Shown here one piece after another: positions 12,440 through 25,400 of a DNA stretch of 64,000 bases. Position 1 is the stretch's first letter. Each line of letters starts with the position of its first letter. A program made the translations under genes and the position numbers. The notes under the pieces were generated by a model. That model saw only the letters and a program-made list of their open reading frames with translations, was not told where the DNA came from and ran no database searches. Origin of the DNA: Fasciolopsis buskii (taxonomy: Eukaryota > Platyhelminthes > Trematoda > Plagiorchiida > Fasciolidae); assembly GCA_008360955.1 (NCBI GenBank), contig LUCM01000547.1:116586-180585 (forward strand). The letters run 5' to 3'.

Positions 12440-15400
12440 TCACAGTCGGTCTACTTTTCTCGATGCCAGTTTTTTTTGGTGCATTCGTCCCACTTTGGAC
12501 AAAGATGTCGTCTGATCGAACCATCGCATCCGTCAAGCAGCAGGAATGATGGACAGGTTGACGGAAACTGTCGCGTACGCATTTAAACTTTTTCTGTTAA
12601 CATTTGGAAAATGAATACGATGTCTCCTCCACAAACGTGAGGAAAAGCAGTCCCTTTAGCCGAGAAATCTAGGCAAACCACCAAGTGTTTCAAGATAAGT
12701 ACGAAACAAATCTGGCTAGGGAAATCACAGCCTGAAAGCAGGATGTCGATCTGGAACTTTTGTTACCAATACCTAGGACAATCAGCTTATTACTACCGGT
12801 TCAACTCATCAGTTCGCCATATCTGAACAGGCACATGGGAGAGTTGCAGCGCTAGTGTTTTGGTGCTGAATAATGTGGGAATTTCTGTTTACCTTCAAAA
12901 TTTCTCGCTTAATCGCATCTCACACACGAGGTAGGGTGAATCTCGTCACAGTTGTGCTGCCACTCATTGAACATCGCATCAACAAGTCCACCAAGAGAAT
13001 AAGGCCTTTTGCACAAGCACTACAAGCTGGGGATGGTTCAAATTCGGTAATAATTACGATGGTGACCGAAACTTTTCTTATTGTACGAAAAACCATGGTA
13101 CCAAGAAAGAAACTCAAATTACCGTGTACCAATTTATTGAAACCAAAATACGATTTCAAAGAAATACCCTTAAGGCATCTTATTTATCTTTTACTTTCCT
13201 TCTTACTGAAATCGCACATTTCCCGGGGATAGATTCGAGGCTACAGAGGGTTACCAAGTGGCGAAACTGAATGGCGGTGGAAAGAACTGAACCCACGAGT
13301 TTCAGGTTGAAATGCCGTAGTGATAACCTCCTGACCACCGCTGGTCAGCTCAGTCAGGTCGACTTCACAGCCGAACAGGGCATGGAACTTATCGGAGATT
13401 GCAGTCTATCCTGGCTGTTTATTATGTCCAAAGCAAACAATGAAAAGAATAAAAGTCTAAAAATAAAATGAAAGACAGGATATGAATGTGTCGGTTGAAC
13501 TAACCTTGACGTTTCACAGAAACTGACGAAGGACTTCCGACTGATATGCCTGAAACAGGTTGACACGATGACATCACTGGAGGTCGCGAATACGCACCCA
13601 AAGGATCATCACAGCGCTGAGATAAATCATATGACACTGAGGTAACTGGGCCACTCGGTGATGTGGAACCAATCGAGAGTGGGGGTAGGAGTAAAACCTG
13701 TTCGGGAGGATGCTCATCATGGGCGACCTGGCGATGCATGCACTGATATTGTGATCCATGTGGCGATGTGTACATTCGTCTAGTGACGGAAGACGATGAC
13801 GAAGCATCGCTGGCAGCAACTTCAGTGACAGGAGTGCTGGACAGAGAGGAGGACGAAGCTGATGCAGAGGCCGACGTGTACGGACTATGAACTAATTCCG
13901 GAGACGAATTTGGATGCCCGGTCTAAACCGGACCAGTTGATTGGGAAAGTGAAGTAACAGAGGTCGATAGAATGAACTGAAACATAAGATGACTTTGTTT
14001 ATACAAAACAGATCTGATCAATCAACCGTAGTATATCGACTTCACTACAGCGTCAACATACCAAAAACTCGGAATAGTCTACTCTGTGCAGGCATTCAAA
14101 TTAGTCTAAAAATGATGAAGATTAAGTTACCGCAGACAGCATTTGGATGCCTGAATTAAGATCAACACAGAAGACAATTCACGTTTTATGAAAGATTAAA
14201 TTTGGATAGTGAACAAGTAGCAGTAAGCGAAGGTGCACAACAAGTAAAACTCTCGTTTACATTGCGCTTGTAAATGGGCAAAAGTAATCTGGATAGCCTA
14301 GGGGAAAATGAATCTACTGCAGTCGGTGGGGACATGAAAATAATGACCCCCGAAATTGGAGTGGCGTTTCGGGGCAAGCAGGAAGGGCAGCGATAGACAC
14401 AGAGATCATAGTTTACAAATTATCTCAAAGAGCTATTCGTTCCATTACACACATAAGCAAGTGGACATGCGAAACAGAACTGGATGGACGAATAAGCCCT
14501 CTTCGATAATGGAGCTCAACTACTGATCGGACTAGCTGATAGGCAAAATTGTTTTGAAGTTGAAGTGAGCAGAAACCTACAAGATTATTTACATAAGACA
14601 AAGTTTGTTCAGTAATGACGTATTAAATTACTAAATTGCTACGAATGAGATGATCGATAGCGCAGTCCTAAAAGTTAGTATATTTCAGCTCGGTGGTAAA
14701 AAAGCGAGCCGCGGATAGAAAATTTTAGGCGGAAAATCACCTCCCCGAGCCCCAAACACGAAATTGTCTTAAAAAGGAAACATCAGCAGATATGTTATAA
14801 CAGGACACGTGATCAGCACGTAACATCACACGAAGCTGAACTGGATGATGTTAACTAGTTTCGTCTTATTTTTAAATTGGATCCATGAGATCCGTGTCCA
14901 ACACAAAAGAGAAGCTACAGTGATTAGTTCTTGTACACGTTTTAAGCAAGAATACATCAAACAGGAAAAAAGGAACCGTGTAATTCGGAACGACCTGGAA
15001 TCACATATAAGGTTCAACGGATCAGTCGTGGTAACGAACCGGGCAGCAGCGACTATCGTCTATCCTCAAAGTGGTCGGCGAAGGTGTGGACGCTTTCCTC
15101 GGTCATAAAGATAAAAACGAAATTTGTCATTTAATGCCTAAAGAAGAACATCGATAGATTCCAAACGAAGTAAGAGCACTGAACGGTTAAACCTATAACT
15201 GGCTGAAATTAGCTTTATTGTGCTAAATGAGCAGAACTGTTCTTTTTCCTAACTGTCCAACAGTAACCATATTCTGTTGGAGAAAAAACCAACACACAGA
15301 TAACAGGCGCCAAGAAAACAAAACAGGTGGGCGTCTCCAATCCATAGAACTGTATTTTTTCACGTCTGCGGATACTAGATCATGCCATTCGATGAGCGAA

Positions 15401-18400
15401 GCTGATTACGCACAAGGGCGATGTTATAAACTGTCGGTTGAAAATGCAGGGAATTCAAAAACCAACCTACTAGGCACCACATTTCTAAAATATCAAAATA
15501 CTGAAGAATCTGTTTTGGGCGAAACTAAACCAGAGAACCGGGCAGTTTCCATATCACTTCACCCATCTCTCACTCAATGAAAGCACCTGGATGAGTTGTT
15601 TCAGTTAGGAGCCAAATCGAACAGGTCATGCGCGCCCAAATGCAGAAAATCAAATGAGTATAATAGGATTTCGATGGATTGATACAATTACATTAGCCCG
15701 TAGACGGATTTCAGAACGCATCGAGAGATGAACTGAGATGCGCCTGATAAAACAGGATTTCAAACCGAAAGCGAAAGCCTTGATTATAAACGAATAGCAA
15801 AATCTCACTAGTTGTATTAGGTCATAAGATGAATAGAACAGAAAGTCAGGAGGAACAGACGGCAAAATGACATGTTTAAACAGAACTACGATAGGCACGA
15901 ATAGTTGACCTATCGAGACCTTATTACGTGATTTAATGGAACTCCAAATTTCAGTGTCAAAGATGTTGCTTCCCTCTTCCGCCCCCTCCCCAGTGCAGTG
16001 GCTATAGGGCATGTCCCGTCCATTGCACTTGGGCTTTAAGCATGTCGTAGAAATGTCGCCTCCAAATGGGAGTGACCGAAAGTGGAAGGAGTCGATTCGG
16101 CGACCTATAAGTCCAAACACCACGGGGTTAACCGTTTGACTGATACCAAAAAACCACAAGATTTTCAGAGACTGAACCCAGAACGAAAGACCCCTGCACT
16201 GCCTTTTAGGACCTTCTCTCGAAATACCATGAATAATATCAGGCTCTCAAACTGCGAGGAATATTATAGTAATCAAATCCTTGGTTTTCATTCAGCGCAC
16301 GCTCTTCTGTCCGTAGAAGTAACCAAAATTTTGGAACAGGATTGAGTGAAGGCTAAACGGGTAACTGTTTTCTTCAAAGTTCGAACGTACGTTGCAACAG
16401 TAGGATAAATCTCCCCGTATGTCTCAGAGACCCTTCTATTATTTGTGCTAGATAAAAGAACATCAAATTTCGTAGTTGAAATTCAGCGTTGTCCAGTCAA
16501 ACACAAGCTTTCAGTCAGAAAACAAACTGCAAACTGTTAAAACCAGATAAAACATGCCAACGAAATACTAAATGAAATGAAAAATTCAAGATGAATTTTC
16601 TGTCAGTGGAGAAGATTAAGCGTAGAAGAGTGCACTCAGGCTAACATGCGAGTTGGCAGTTGGAACAAGTGGGGGAGTTTAAGTCCCCGGTAGATGGCTC
16701 AATATGCTCTGAATGGATGGTTTTGGAGAAAATTTTATTTCCGAAAGCTAAATAACCATTGACAGTTTAGCCAAGAAACCTGTTTATCAAAACAGACAAA
16801 AAATCGTAGAACACGGTTTATTATGAACGCAAGTCTTTAACTTTAGCCCTCCAAAGAACATCGCGCGAGAAGGGCGATGAATGATAGAAAGAACATTGCA
16901 GAATGAAATCGCCTATCACACAATGGTCGGAGCAAAAAATGACCTCCACATTTGAAAAGACACGTTCTCTAGTTTGTACGCAACTGGCGAGGAAAAAAAA
17001 CGATTATCAAATGTTCTGAATAAGCCGGGTCTCGCAGTTAGTCTGCACTGATAAATATTAGAATACAAACCCACGGAAAGGGCGGGAGGCATGCCAACTG
17101 AAGAAGTAAGGGCTAACAGTATCGCTGCACAATATTTATCTGGTGAACACCTCCGTTGTTTTAGGTTTGCCCCAAGCTAACCTAATGGGGTGCCTTTCGC
17201 GCCAACCGCTTGGATAGTTTTAAAAGAGACATCTGCAGACGTCGTTTACATATAAATATATATATATTCATATTCGTTAATGCATGCCTTATGCGAGTGT
17301 AGTTGGATGGGGCATGCACCTAGCCACCACGCTCCACTACTACATGAAGTGAGCTAGCACTCTTGATCCTGAAACTTGGATTATCATGCAGCCGCACGAG
17401 ATCGCAACAGGTCAGGTACGATGGCGACCTAGACGACAGCGAATCAGCATCTACCACAAAAGTAATCGGCAGGTATGAGATGCGATTCTCTGACCGTTTC
17501 AAGATAACACACACTTAACCCACATGACCACCGGAGCACATGAATGGGTGCTCAGTGAACATAAGAATTTGAGATCTCTTACCCTCAATGAACAAGAGCA
17601 TGTCAGACTCCAGATCTCCAAAATTAATTCTGAATAGTTCCTTACAGTCACCAATAGTAAAGACAGCCACATTGTTTACCACACTCATTGAAAAAAGCGA
17701 AATTATTAGAATTTCACACCACTCAGGTGTACTGTCTTGAACGAATCAATACAGTTCGGTCGTGTTTGAAATTCCCGTATCCCTTTAACATAGCAGTAGA
17801 TCACCCCAATATGGCTAGTTTCATTATCCCATGAAAGTCCTCATCACAAGAGTGGCGTTTCGCACACTGTACGATTGACAATCGAAGGTCTGCTCAGGGG
17901 TGTTGCTCGAAGCGAAGTAGTTAGGCGACTCAGAACAACAAGATGAACGAGTGCGAATAACAAAACCGGAAGAAACCAACATAGACATCGCCTCTGGTGG
18001 ATCCATCAGATCCACACATCTATGATTAGAGAATTTAAAGGATAATGATGGGTTCCAAAGTGGTTAGCGGCGTAGTTGTAGAAGAAATGTGAACTGTACT
18101 ATAATACCTATGTGCCTGATCGCTAATCATAATTCTTTTTAACTTCCGTCCCATCTACCGGGCAGGAACAGTCCGGTGCCGGAATAGTCACTGTGTATTA
18201 CATGCTTTCCGATAAGACCACAAAAGGACTGTACCAAAGGATGATTAGAAAAACTTATATATATATATATAATGTCAACAAAAACGTCAAGATTTGAAGT
18301 GGGAACAAGAGCAAACATGCAATTCCATGCCAGTGTAAAGAGTTATGAATAGGTACAGTTTAGTTTGGCTACATTTGTCCTTTAATTACTCTACGCAAGT

Positions 18401-19393
18401 AGAAATGAGATCACTGTTAAGCTAAATCGAAATAGATATGCATCAGCGGAATTCAGTAGATGCGCGTTTGGTCACATGCGAGCCATATCAAGTATATGCA
18501 CGAGCACAAACACACCCGCAGACACATGTATGCATGCACATTTGGATTGCGGCTGCGCAACCCACACAGTAGTAGTAGTTTATTATCCCATCAATTACCA
18601 CGGTGTCCGCGTATTCACAGAGCTGGAGGCAATTATCTAGTTTGCATATAAACCAACAGTTAGTCAGTCGAGCGCAAGCTATGGGAGAGAACAATCATTC
18701 GGCCTGTTCACTGCTTTCTAAAAAAAATGGAAAACGCCTTTCACCAGAACGATTAGTAATCGTAATTACCCCTCCGAAGCACTGCCAACGGTACACACGA
18801 CAGGCTACAGACCGATTTCTTCCATCCACTCGCGTTACTCTATCGCTTGGCACAATGCAGACCAGGACGAAAGCAGCAGAACGCCAAAACCGAACGCGTT
18901 GTTCCGCGGAAGGAAACGAACAACTTTTATCAAACAAGGACAACACCGGGAGTACATAAGTTTCTTATTTACCACAAAACGAATTTGTTCAACCTGTTCT
19001 TGTGCTAGTCAAGTATGTGAATGAAACGTAGATCGACTACCGCAATTTCGGCGGCACTCCCAGATATTGTGGGGTGAAAACAAATCAACTGTGATTCACA
19101 GTCACAGATAGTTTAGTAAAGATAAGTCGGATGACAAAGCATGACCATAAATCACAAGCCCATTCACTTACCGAAACGCCGATGCACGCAGATGAGTCAA
19201 CCGACTTATTTAAGTCTTTTGATCAAAAGAACAACTCAGAGTTCACAGTTTTTCGAATCCCAAGTAGGCAAAGGAGAACAAATTCGATGCGACTGAAGCT
19301 TTCGGGAAATAAGCACACAATTCAAGCAGTCAGATGACCATACAGCCAAGAATCTAAGCACGAGTCTGAGCTTTTTTAAAAGGAAGTTCTAAG

Positions 19394-19440
<47 letters not shown>

Positions 19441-22400
19441 CTCATTTGATTGTAAAACTTGCCTTGAGAAAGACTACCCACGGTAGTCGAAACGTTGGCG
19501 CATTACATCTACCAACAACGCTGTGTTATTAATATTATATCATTCACAATAAAAACCAATACATGGCGCATCGATTTTTTGATACACTTCTTACGTCGTT
19601 TGGTCCGGATATTATTCACGTTCCTCCAACGTCACTGACAGTAGTGGTTCGGTTATATATTAAGATGCCCTCACACGGAACTGTCTCGACAAAAGCTTGC
19701 TCCATAAGATTTTCGGAAGGCCATTACCACCTTGGAGGTCGGATGAAAACATAAATCAGTAAGTTCGAGAAGGATTGAAGTTGTTCGGGTCTCAGATCGC
19801 CTATGATTACTGTTACTGTATGCAGAGCCCGGTCAGCGATGACCCATGACACTGAGATCTAATCACAACAACTGGGAGTGATTATTGGACGAAATTGAAC
19901 ATCTATAAACTGATAATCGGTGTGCCCGGCGCTATTCTACAATAGGTGTTCGACCATTTTGATGTGACGTCACACAAATGGACTGTGAAATTACTTCTAC
20001 CTCATATGCTAAGAAGTTTTGCAATTTCGCAAATAATATTAATTGTGTGTGCAACTCATAGAGTTATCATGTCATTATATTAAAACCTATCACGGAAAAA
20101 GTCAAGAGTCGGACTTTGGTTTTACGTGAACCATAACGTAGAGCTACGCCTGCTTTCTCCGAACTTACGCCAAGTTGGAATAAGACCACTTTATTGAAGA
20201 TAACTTATCTACTAACTCCTAGTATAGAGGAACACGGAACGTCCTTCGAGAAAAGCTATTACTTTCTAATACTACCTATTTCCCTAGAAATAGGGGGATT
20301 ATCTCATCTACCCATTGCGCATCGCATTATGACTAGAAAAAGGCCTCCCTTATTTAAGTTGTGGCAACGTGAACTTCCTAGAGGGATATAAAGAAGTAGG
20401 GCAACTTCTCTGGGGAACTCCCAGATAGAAAAATTCGCCTTCCAAGCATTTTGCGAGTCAACAAAATGATTCGGTTGCCAAATTACCCCGCTTAACATTT
20501 ACCATTGCTCGGTTGCGTAACAGCATCATAAATTGTTACTTCATTAATGAAGGAAGCAAAAGATAAACGATTCAAAAAATAACTCAGCTTTCACCTCTTG
20601 ATGTGATTGATTTCCGTTGAGAATGAGCAAATATATAGAAAAATTGAAAAACGTTGTGTAATCAGCTTATTACTCCTAATATTTGATACCAACATTTCTA
20701 GCTCGTAATTTTACTGTCACTAAAACAACAAGCAAAATGATCTCGATGACAAATCAACTTTTACACGAATCAAGATCCCTCTCAAATCAATAGTGATTAT
20801 TAAATCTCAGTTAACGTAAAATATCCCTAAAGTTAAATGGTTAGCTTTGGCTTGTAAGTACCAGAGTAATCGGAGTTAAAACATTTGACAAAATTAGTGC
20901 ATATGTCAAAGAAGCGAGATCGTCAGCACTTACGGATATAAACCAGAATAAGTCAAAACCTTCACAAACAGGTTTACGAAGTGTACGTATTCCAGTTAGA
21001 TTTTATTTTCCATGTTCCGAAAACCTTACTTTTCACAGTCAAGGTCACTCATGCTCGACTGGTCTTAATGGAGCATTCAAAAAAATAGTCAGACAAACAA
21101 GTAATTTCACCATATTTCGTGGTAGTTTTTTATACGCTGCCGGTGCCCGAACCTTCTGGATATTAGTAAAGGAAACGTTGGCATGCATGACAATTGCCGA
21201 CACCGGTACATATAATACCGTGAGAACTCTATGTATCAGTATTTTCAGTGTTTGATGCATGAGTAAAATCAGAGATGAGCACCCGGTAAACCACTGGGGA
21301 GGACGACTGACAACAGCTGTCCTGAAACTTTGTGGGACAGATATACCTAGGACCTCAAAGATATGAGAACGAATAATCCGAAATGTGTTTACTGTGTTCT
21401 ATAACACTTTCCGTACTCACATGACTATGATGCATTGGATCCAATTGTTGCTGAATGACTCTTTGAACCAGAGGTGATAAGTAGCTGACTGGAATGGCAG
21501 GTTGTGTTGGAGAGACATCTAATGGATGGCGTGCCTCCACAGCAACAGTAATTTGGCATTGACCATGATCGGAATACCCTGTAACCGGGTTGGTAGAAGC
21601 ACCACAAACAAGATTCGATGCATATAGCCGCTGATGTCTAGGTACTTCCGGACAACCGAAAGCGGACACAGTGGGACTAGGTGGTTCGACCAGCCGAGGA
21701 TGAAATTTTGGAAACAGACGCTGCGAGACGTCCAGAGTGGATCCATCTCCTGGCCAGATGCGTAAGGCTCTTGGACCGTGGCCCAATCGCAAAATGTCAC
21801 CTGGTGTAAGCCAGTGGACACAGTGTCGATTTTCTGTGGTTTGCCGCAATGGTTGGTTGTTAACGTAAACGACGGAAAACTCTGGTTGACCTGTATTTGT
21901 CCCCGTTTGCATACATGGCCGGCAGGCGAGCCAACCACCACGTTTGGTTGTCGCATCAGTCGCAGCCACTGCAGCAGTAATCCCCGGTGGAAGTGGAGGT
22001 CGCCATATAATTAGGTGGCGCAATTCCACGTCAGGCCACAAAGTCAATGGCAGAGTGACAATATGCGGATATGTGCCATTCGAATGTAGTGCAGTACCAA
22101 CACACACCTGCAAGACAGAGAGCATAAGTCGACTAAGTTTAACAGAGAGAAAAACACTCATGATGCTAAGGAACTTGACTATGCCGGCAAAATGAAGAAT
22201 TAGCTGGGTAAAAGAAGGACAGGTAACAAAAAGTATCAGAAGCTTTCTAATAGAAAGTTCAAGAAATTGAAGCACAACACAAATGATCAGTTGGTGGGGA
22301 AAAGAAATATGTCCAGGATGAAGGCTATACTTTGAAAAAGAATGCGCAAATTACTTTAAAACCTGGTCTATTTGCGGAAACACCGTTTCGCAGATTCTCG

Positions 22401-25400
22401 TCGTTGAACAAAACCATCTGGTGACTCTTGTGTCACCCACCGCGTACCGCGCCAGCTGACAAACGAAGCAACGCTGAAGAGCTTTGTGCATCTGGTAAAT
22501 CTGAGACGCTGGTGGACACACCACCCCAACTCCATATGTACATGATACCAACACACGTGAACTGATGCAAACGGATTGCCAACAATAAGCTTGCCTAATG
22601 AACAGTTCATTTCAACAGCGTGTTTGATCGTGGATTAAAATCGAACAGATTTGGTTCTATAGCACCCCAAATTGTGATCACTGTTGCCGCGATAAGTGTT
22701 ACTGGCTAATGTCCGTTCTTTAGCAGTCACATCGGTCTAAACATGTGATAAGGAACAATGACAATTTGACAGAACAATAAATACATTCTCAGTATCTTCG
22801 GCACGGCTGTGATAAAAGGCCCGGAAACAAATAGCGTCTCCCACAGGATAAATGCAAAAAGTCATGATTGATCTACCTATTGCTGCGCTTCTGTTTGTGC
22901 ACGCATACACAGACATGTACGAGTGTGTACTTTGTGATATATGATTAGCTAAGGTGGACAATCAGTTTATTCAGATCAAAACCGAGAGGGTCGAGTGTGT
23001 ATGCGCGCGATTTAATAGCGGACAAAGTTTGGTGGCGTGACTACTGTCGCACAGTTATATGATGAAGATCATTACAGCGCGTACTTGTTTGCATATCTCA
23101 CGATGACGAACGCGCGTGTTGTGTGACCTAGTTCCGCTCCCACGACCGACGACACAAAAGTAGACCTAAGGCACAAGAGCTAAACAACCCACAGAGTGGA
23201 TGAACCGATGGCGTTGTGACTCACCTTCGAACTCTGGGACATACATGGTATACATGTACATATACAGGTATGGCAGAGCTTCGGAGAGTCCGTATAGCCC
23301 CATGCACAAAGATGCATTAACATTCTGGTCAAGTGCCAAACAAAATGAAAACGTGACGTTACTGGTCGATTAGTTAAGTAATCATCACAGCGACTAAATA
23401 ATCGAATAAACGACTCAGATCAGAAACAGCAGCAACAAAAACTGACGATTAGCACTAGAGAGAACGGAAGGTGTCAAAAACGATTAATCAAGCATCAACG
23501 CTGAAACCAAATACTGCCGGTAAAGTAATGCTGTCTCATCTGCTCGGCTAGGATTAATCCATTTTGCAATGCCTACATACGAATCTAACAGAATGAGAGC
23601 GACCCAGCAATTAAAAAGGACTAGTGTTTGATTGATGATAACCAGCGACCAATATCATGAAATCCAAAAGGACGGTAACCATAAAAGCTTGGAAATCACA
23701 GCATGACAGGAGCTAATCGATGGCTGTTTATTTCCATGCATTTTACCCAACTGGCTACACGGCTATCCCATCCGTATTTTTAAATAACTTCTAGATCATT
23801 TACCCTCTTACCGTGGTAAGAACTGTCACAAATCTATTCATCTCATTCTATCCCAACACAGAGAGAATTACCAAAAGTACTCAACAATTATACTCATATT
23901 TTGCTCTCCATTTGGGAACAACGGTGAAATGCTTTCATCTGTCAAAAGTTCCGAAAAAAACATTCATTTATTTCAGTTTGAGGCTGCCCCGTTGTTCCCT
24001 GCTTATAAAGCATTTTAAACAACCCCAAAACCTTCGCACAGCAGGTTAAAAAACAACTGGATCGGTCAATTTTTCACTATCCGTTAACCAATGCACTGAC
24101 TGCATTGTTCTTTCCCTTAGTCGGGATTTGGAAATTCGCTGAATAAACCAAATGCATCCTCTAGAAATTCGATGATGGAAAGGAACAAACTTTGCTATCA
24201 TGAGTGATTCGTCAGCGCCTGTTGACCACCCTGGTGGTGAGACAAAACCGACCTAGAGACTTAACTGAACCCGAACGCCGATTCATTGAATCGGAATGAA
24301 GGAAGGTGGTTGCGGTATGCCTTGTACATGCCCACAAAACAATTGGTTCGTTGTGCGCTATACTGCGAGGCAGGTAATGGTTGAAGGATGGTTCAGGGTG
24401 GCCGGTCAACGACAGTAAAAAAGTATGAAAACCATAACCCGTGGACTGGCTCGCGCGGATGCAGTTAGGGTCCACGAGACCCTCCAAAGCGATGGTTGGA
24501 GACAATAAGTGCCGCATTCAGCGGCGTTCTTGTATTCTAAGCCCATCTTCTTCTGTATAGCTCCATAAATTAGTATTTGATAATCAGTCTTTCATTATTC
24601 CTCGTTCTTTTTCTTTGGGTAGATGATGCTACAAGGAATCAACCTAAACCAGAGCATGTTGGTGCAAGGCTAGTAGTTGTGCATACTGAAACCGAACTGA
24701 ATGTCACATTCACATGATCATCGTTTCGCTGGTCTTCATCGAGCCACAAAACAAAAAACCCTTGCCATCCCAATATTTTACACCTAACGCTACAAATAAT
24801 TTTATGGCTATTAAATCGCATCTAATAGACAGGTATTGGTTATTTTACGTACGTATTAGCCGTGACGATTTTATTGAAAACGAGCTCAGTTTGCTGTTGG
24901 TTATCTTCTTTGTGCCTGAATGATGCGAAACCCAATACAAGTATCTAGGAGAGCAAAAAAATACTCCCTCAATTTGACATATTGTCAAAAAGACGCATTT
25001 TGGAATGAAATTTTTCATCAACAGCCAGCTCAAAGGTGAAAATCGTGTCCAACTGTTTCAACTTCGTTAGAAATGATCAGCAGCGAAAATAGCCTCCACA
25101 TTGACTGAGGCTTTAATACAAGATGGACAATTCTGATTCAAACGTTTTGGTAACAGGACTATCCTGACTGGTCAATGACGGTCTTACCGTGCGCGATACG
25201 ACACACGTTTATTAGGGGAGCAAATCTGCGTTCAAACCGTCGATTTTCATGACGGACAGCCTAGGTGCACGAAGGTTTCGTGAATAACCTGAAGACCGGT
25301 GGGGTTCCGACATTCGATCAATAACCTCTGATCTGGAGTTCAAGCTCTGGCCAGGGACAGTGGACGCTTGCAGCCAGGAGTTTTCAAAAGGCTACACGAA

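Larger units (their letters stand above)
8012..13504 (-). other. intron 9, 5.5 kb
   Basis: It contains two tRNA-derived SINE copies (10.66-10.77 and 13.24-13.35 kb), a minus-strand RTE endonuclease scrap (about 10.1-10.5 kb) and a (TA)17 tract at 12.4 kb. Nothing is recognised in 8.1-10.1 kb or 10.8-12.4 kb. Confidence 0.7.
13923..21420 (-). other. intron 8, 7.5 kb
   Basis: It contains (TA)n tracts near 18.26 and 19.4 kb, the latter next to a small hairpin. Long frames on either strand (for example near 15.65-16.16 kb) show no family resemblance. Nothing else is recognised in 14.0-18.2 kb or 19.6-21.4 kb. Confidence 0.7.

Noticed and set aside
15650..16159. A 169-codon minus-strand open frame
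   Set aside because: No recognisable domain, no splice sites joining it to neighbours, and it lies inside intron 8 of a well-supported gene.
19455..19500. Hammerhead ribozyme in the hairpin repeat beside the TA run
   Set aside because: The stem followed by CGAAAC is suggestive, but the required CTGATGA core before the stem is absent.
22108..22275. Upstream extension of the exon 8 frame with a hydrophobic N-terminus resembling a signal peptide
   Set aside because: A good acceptor at 22108-22109 and correct phase with exon 7 place the exon start at 22107; the hydrophobic stretch is a translated pyrimidine-rich intron end.
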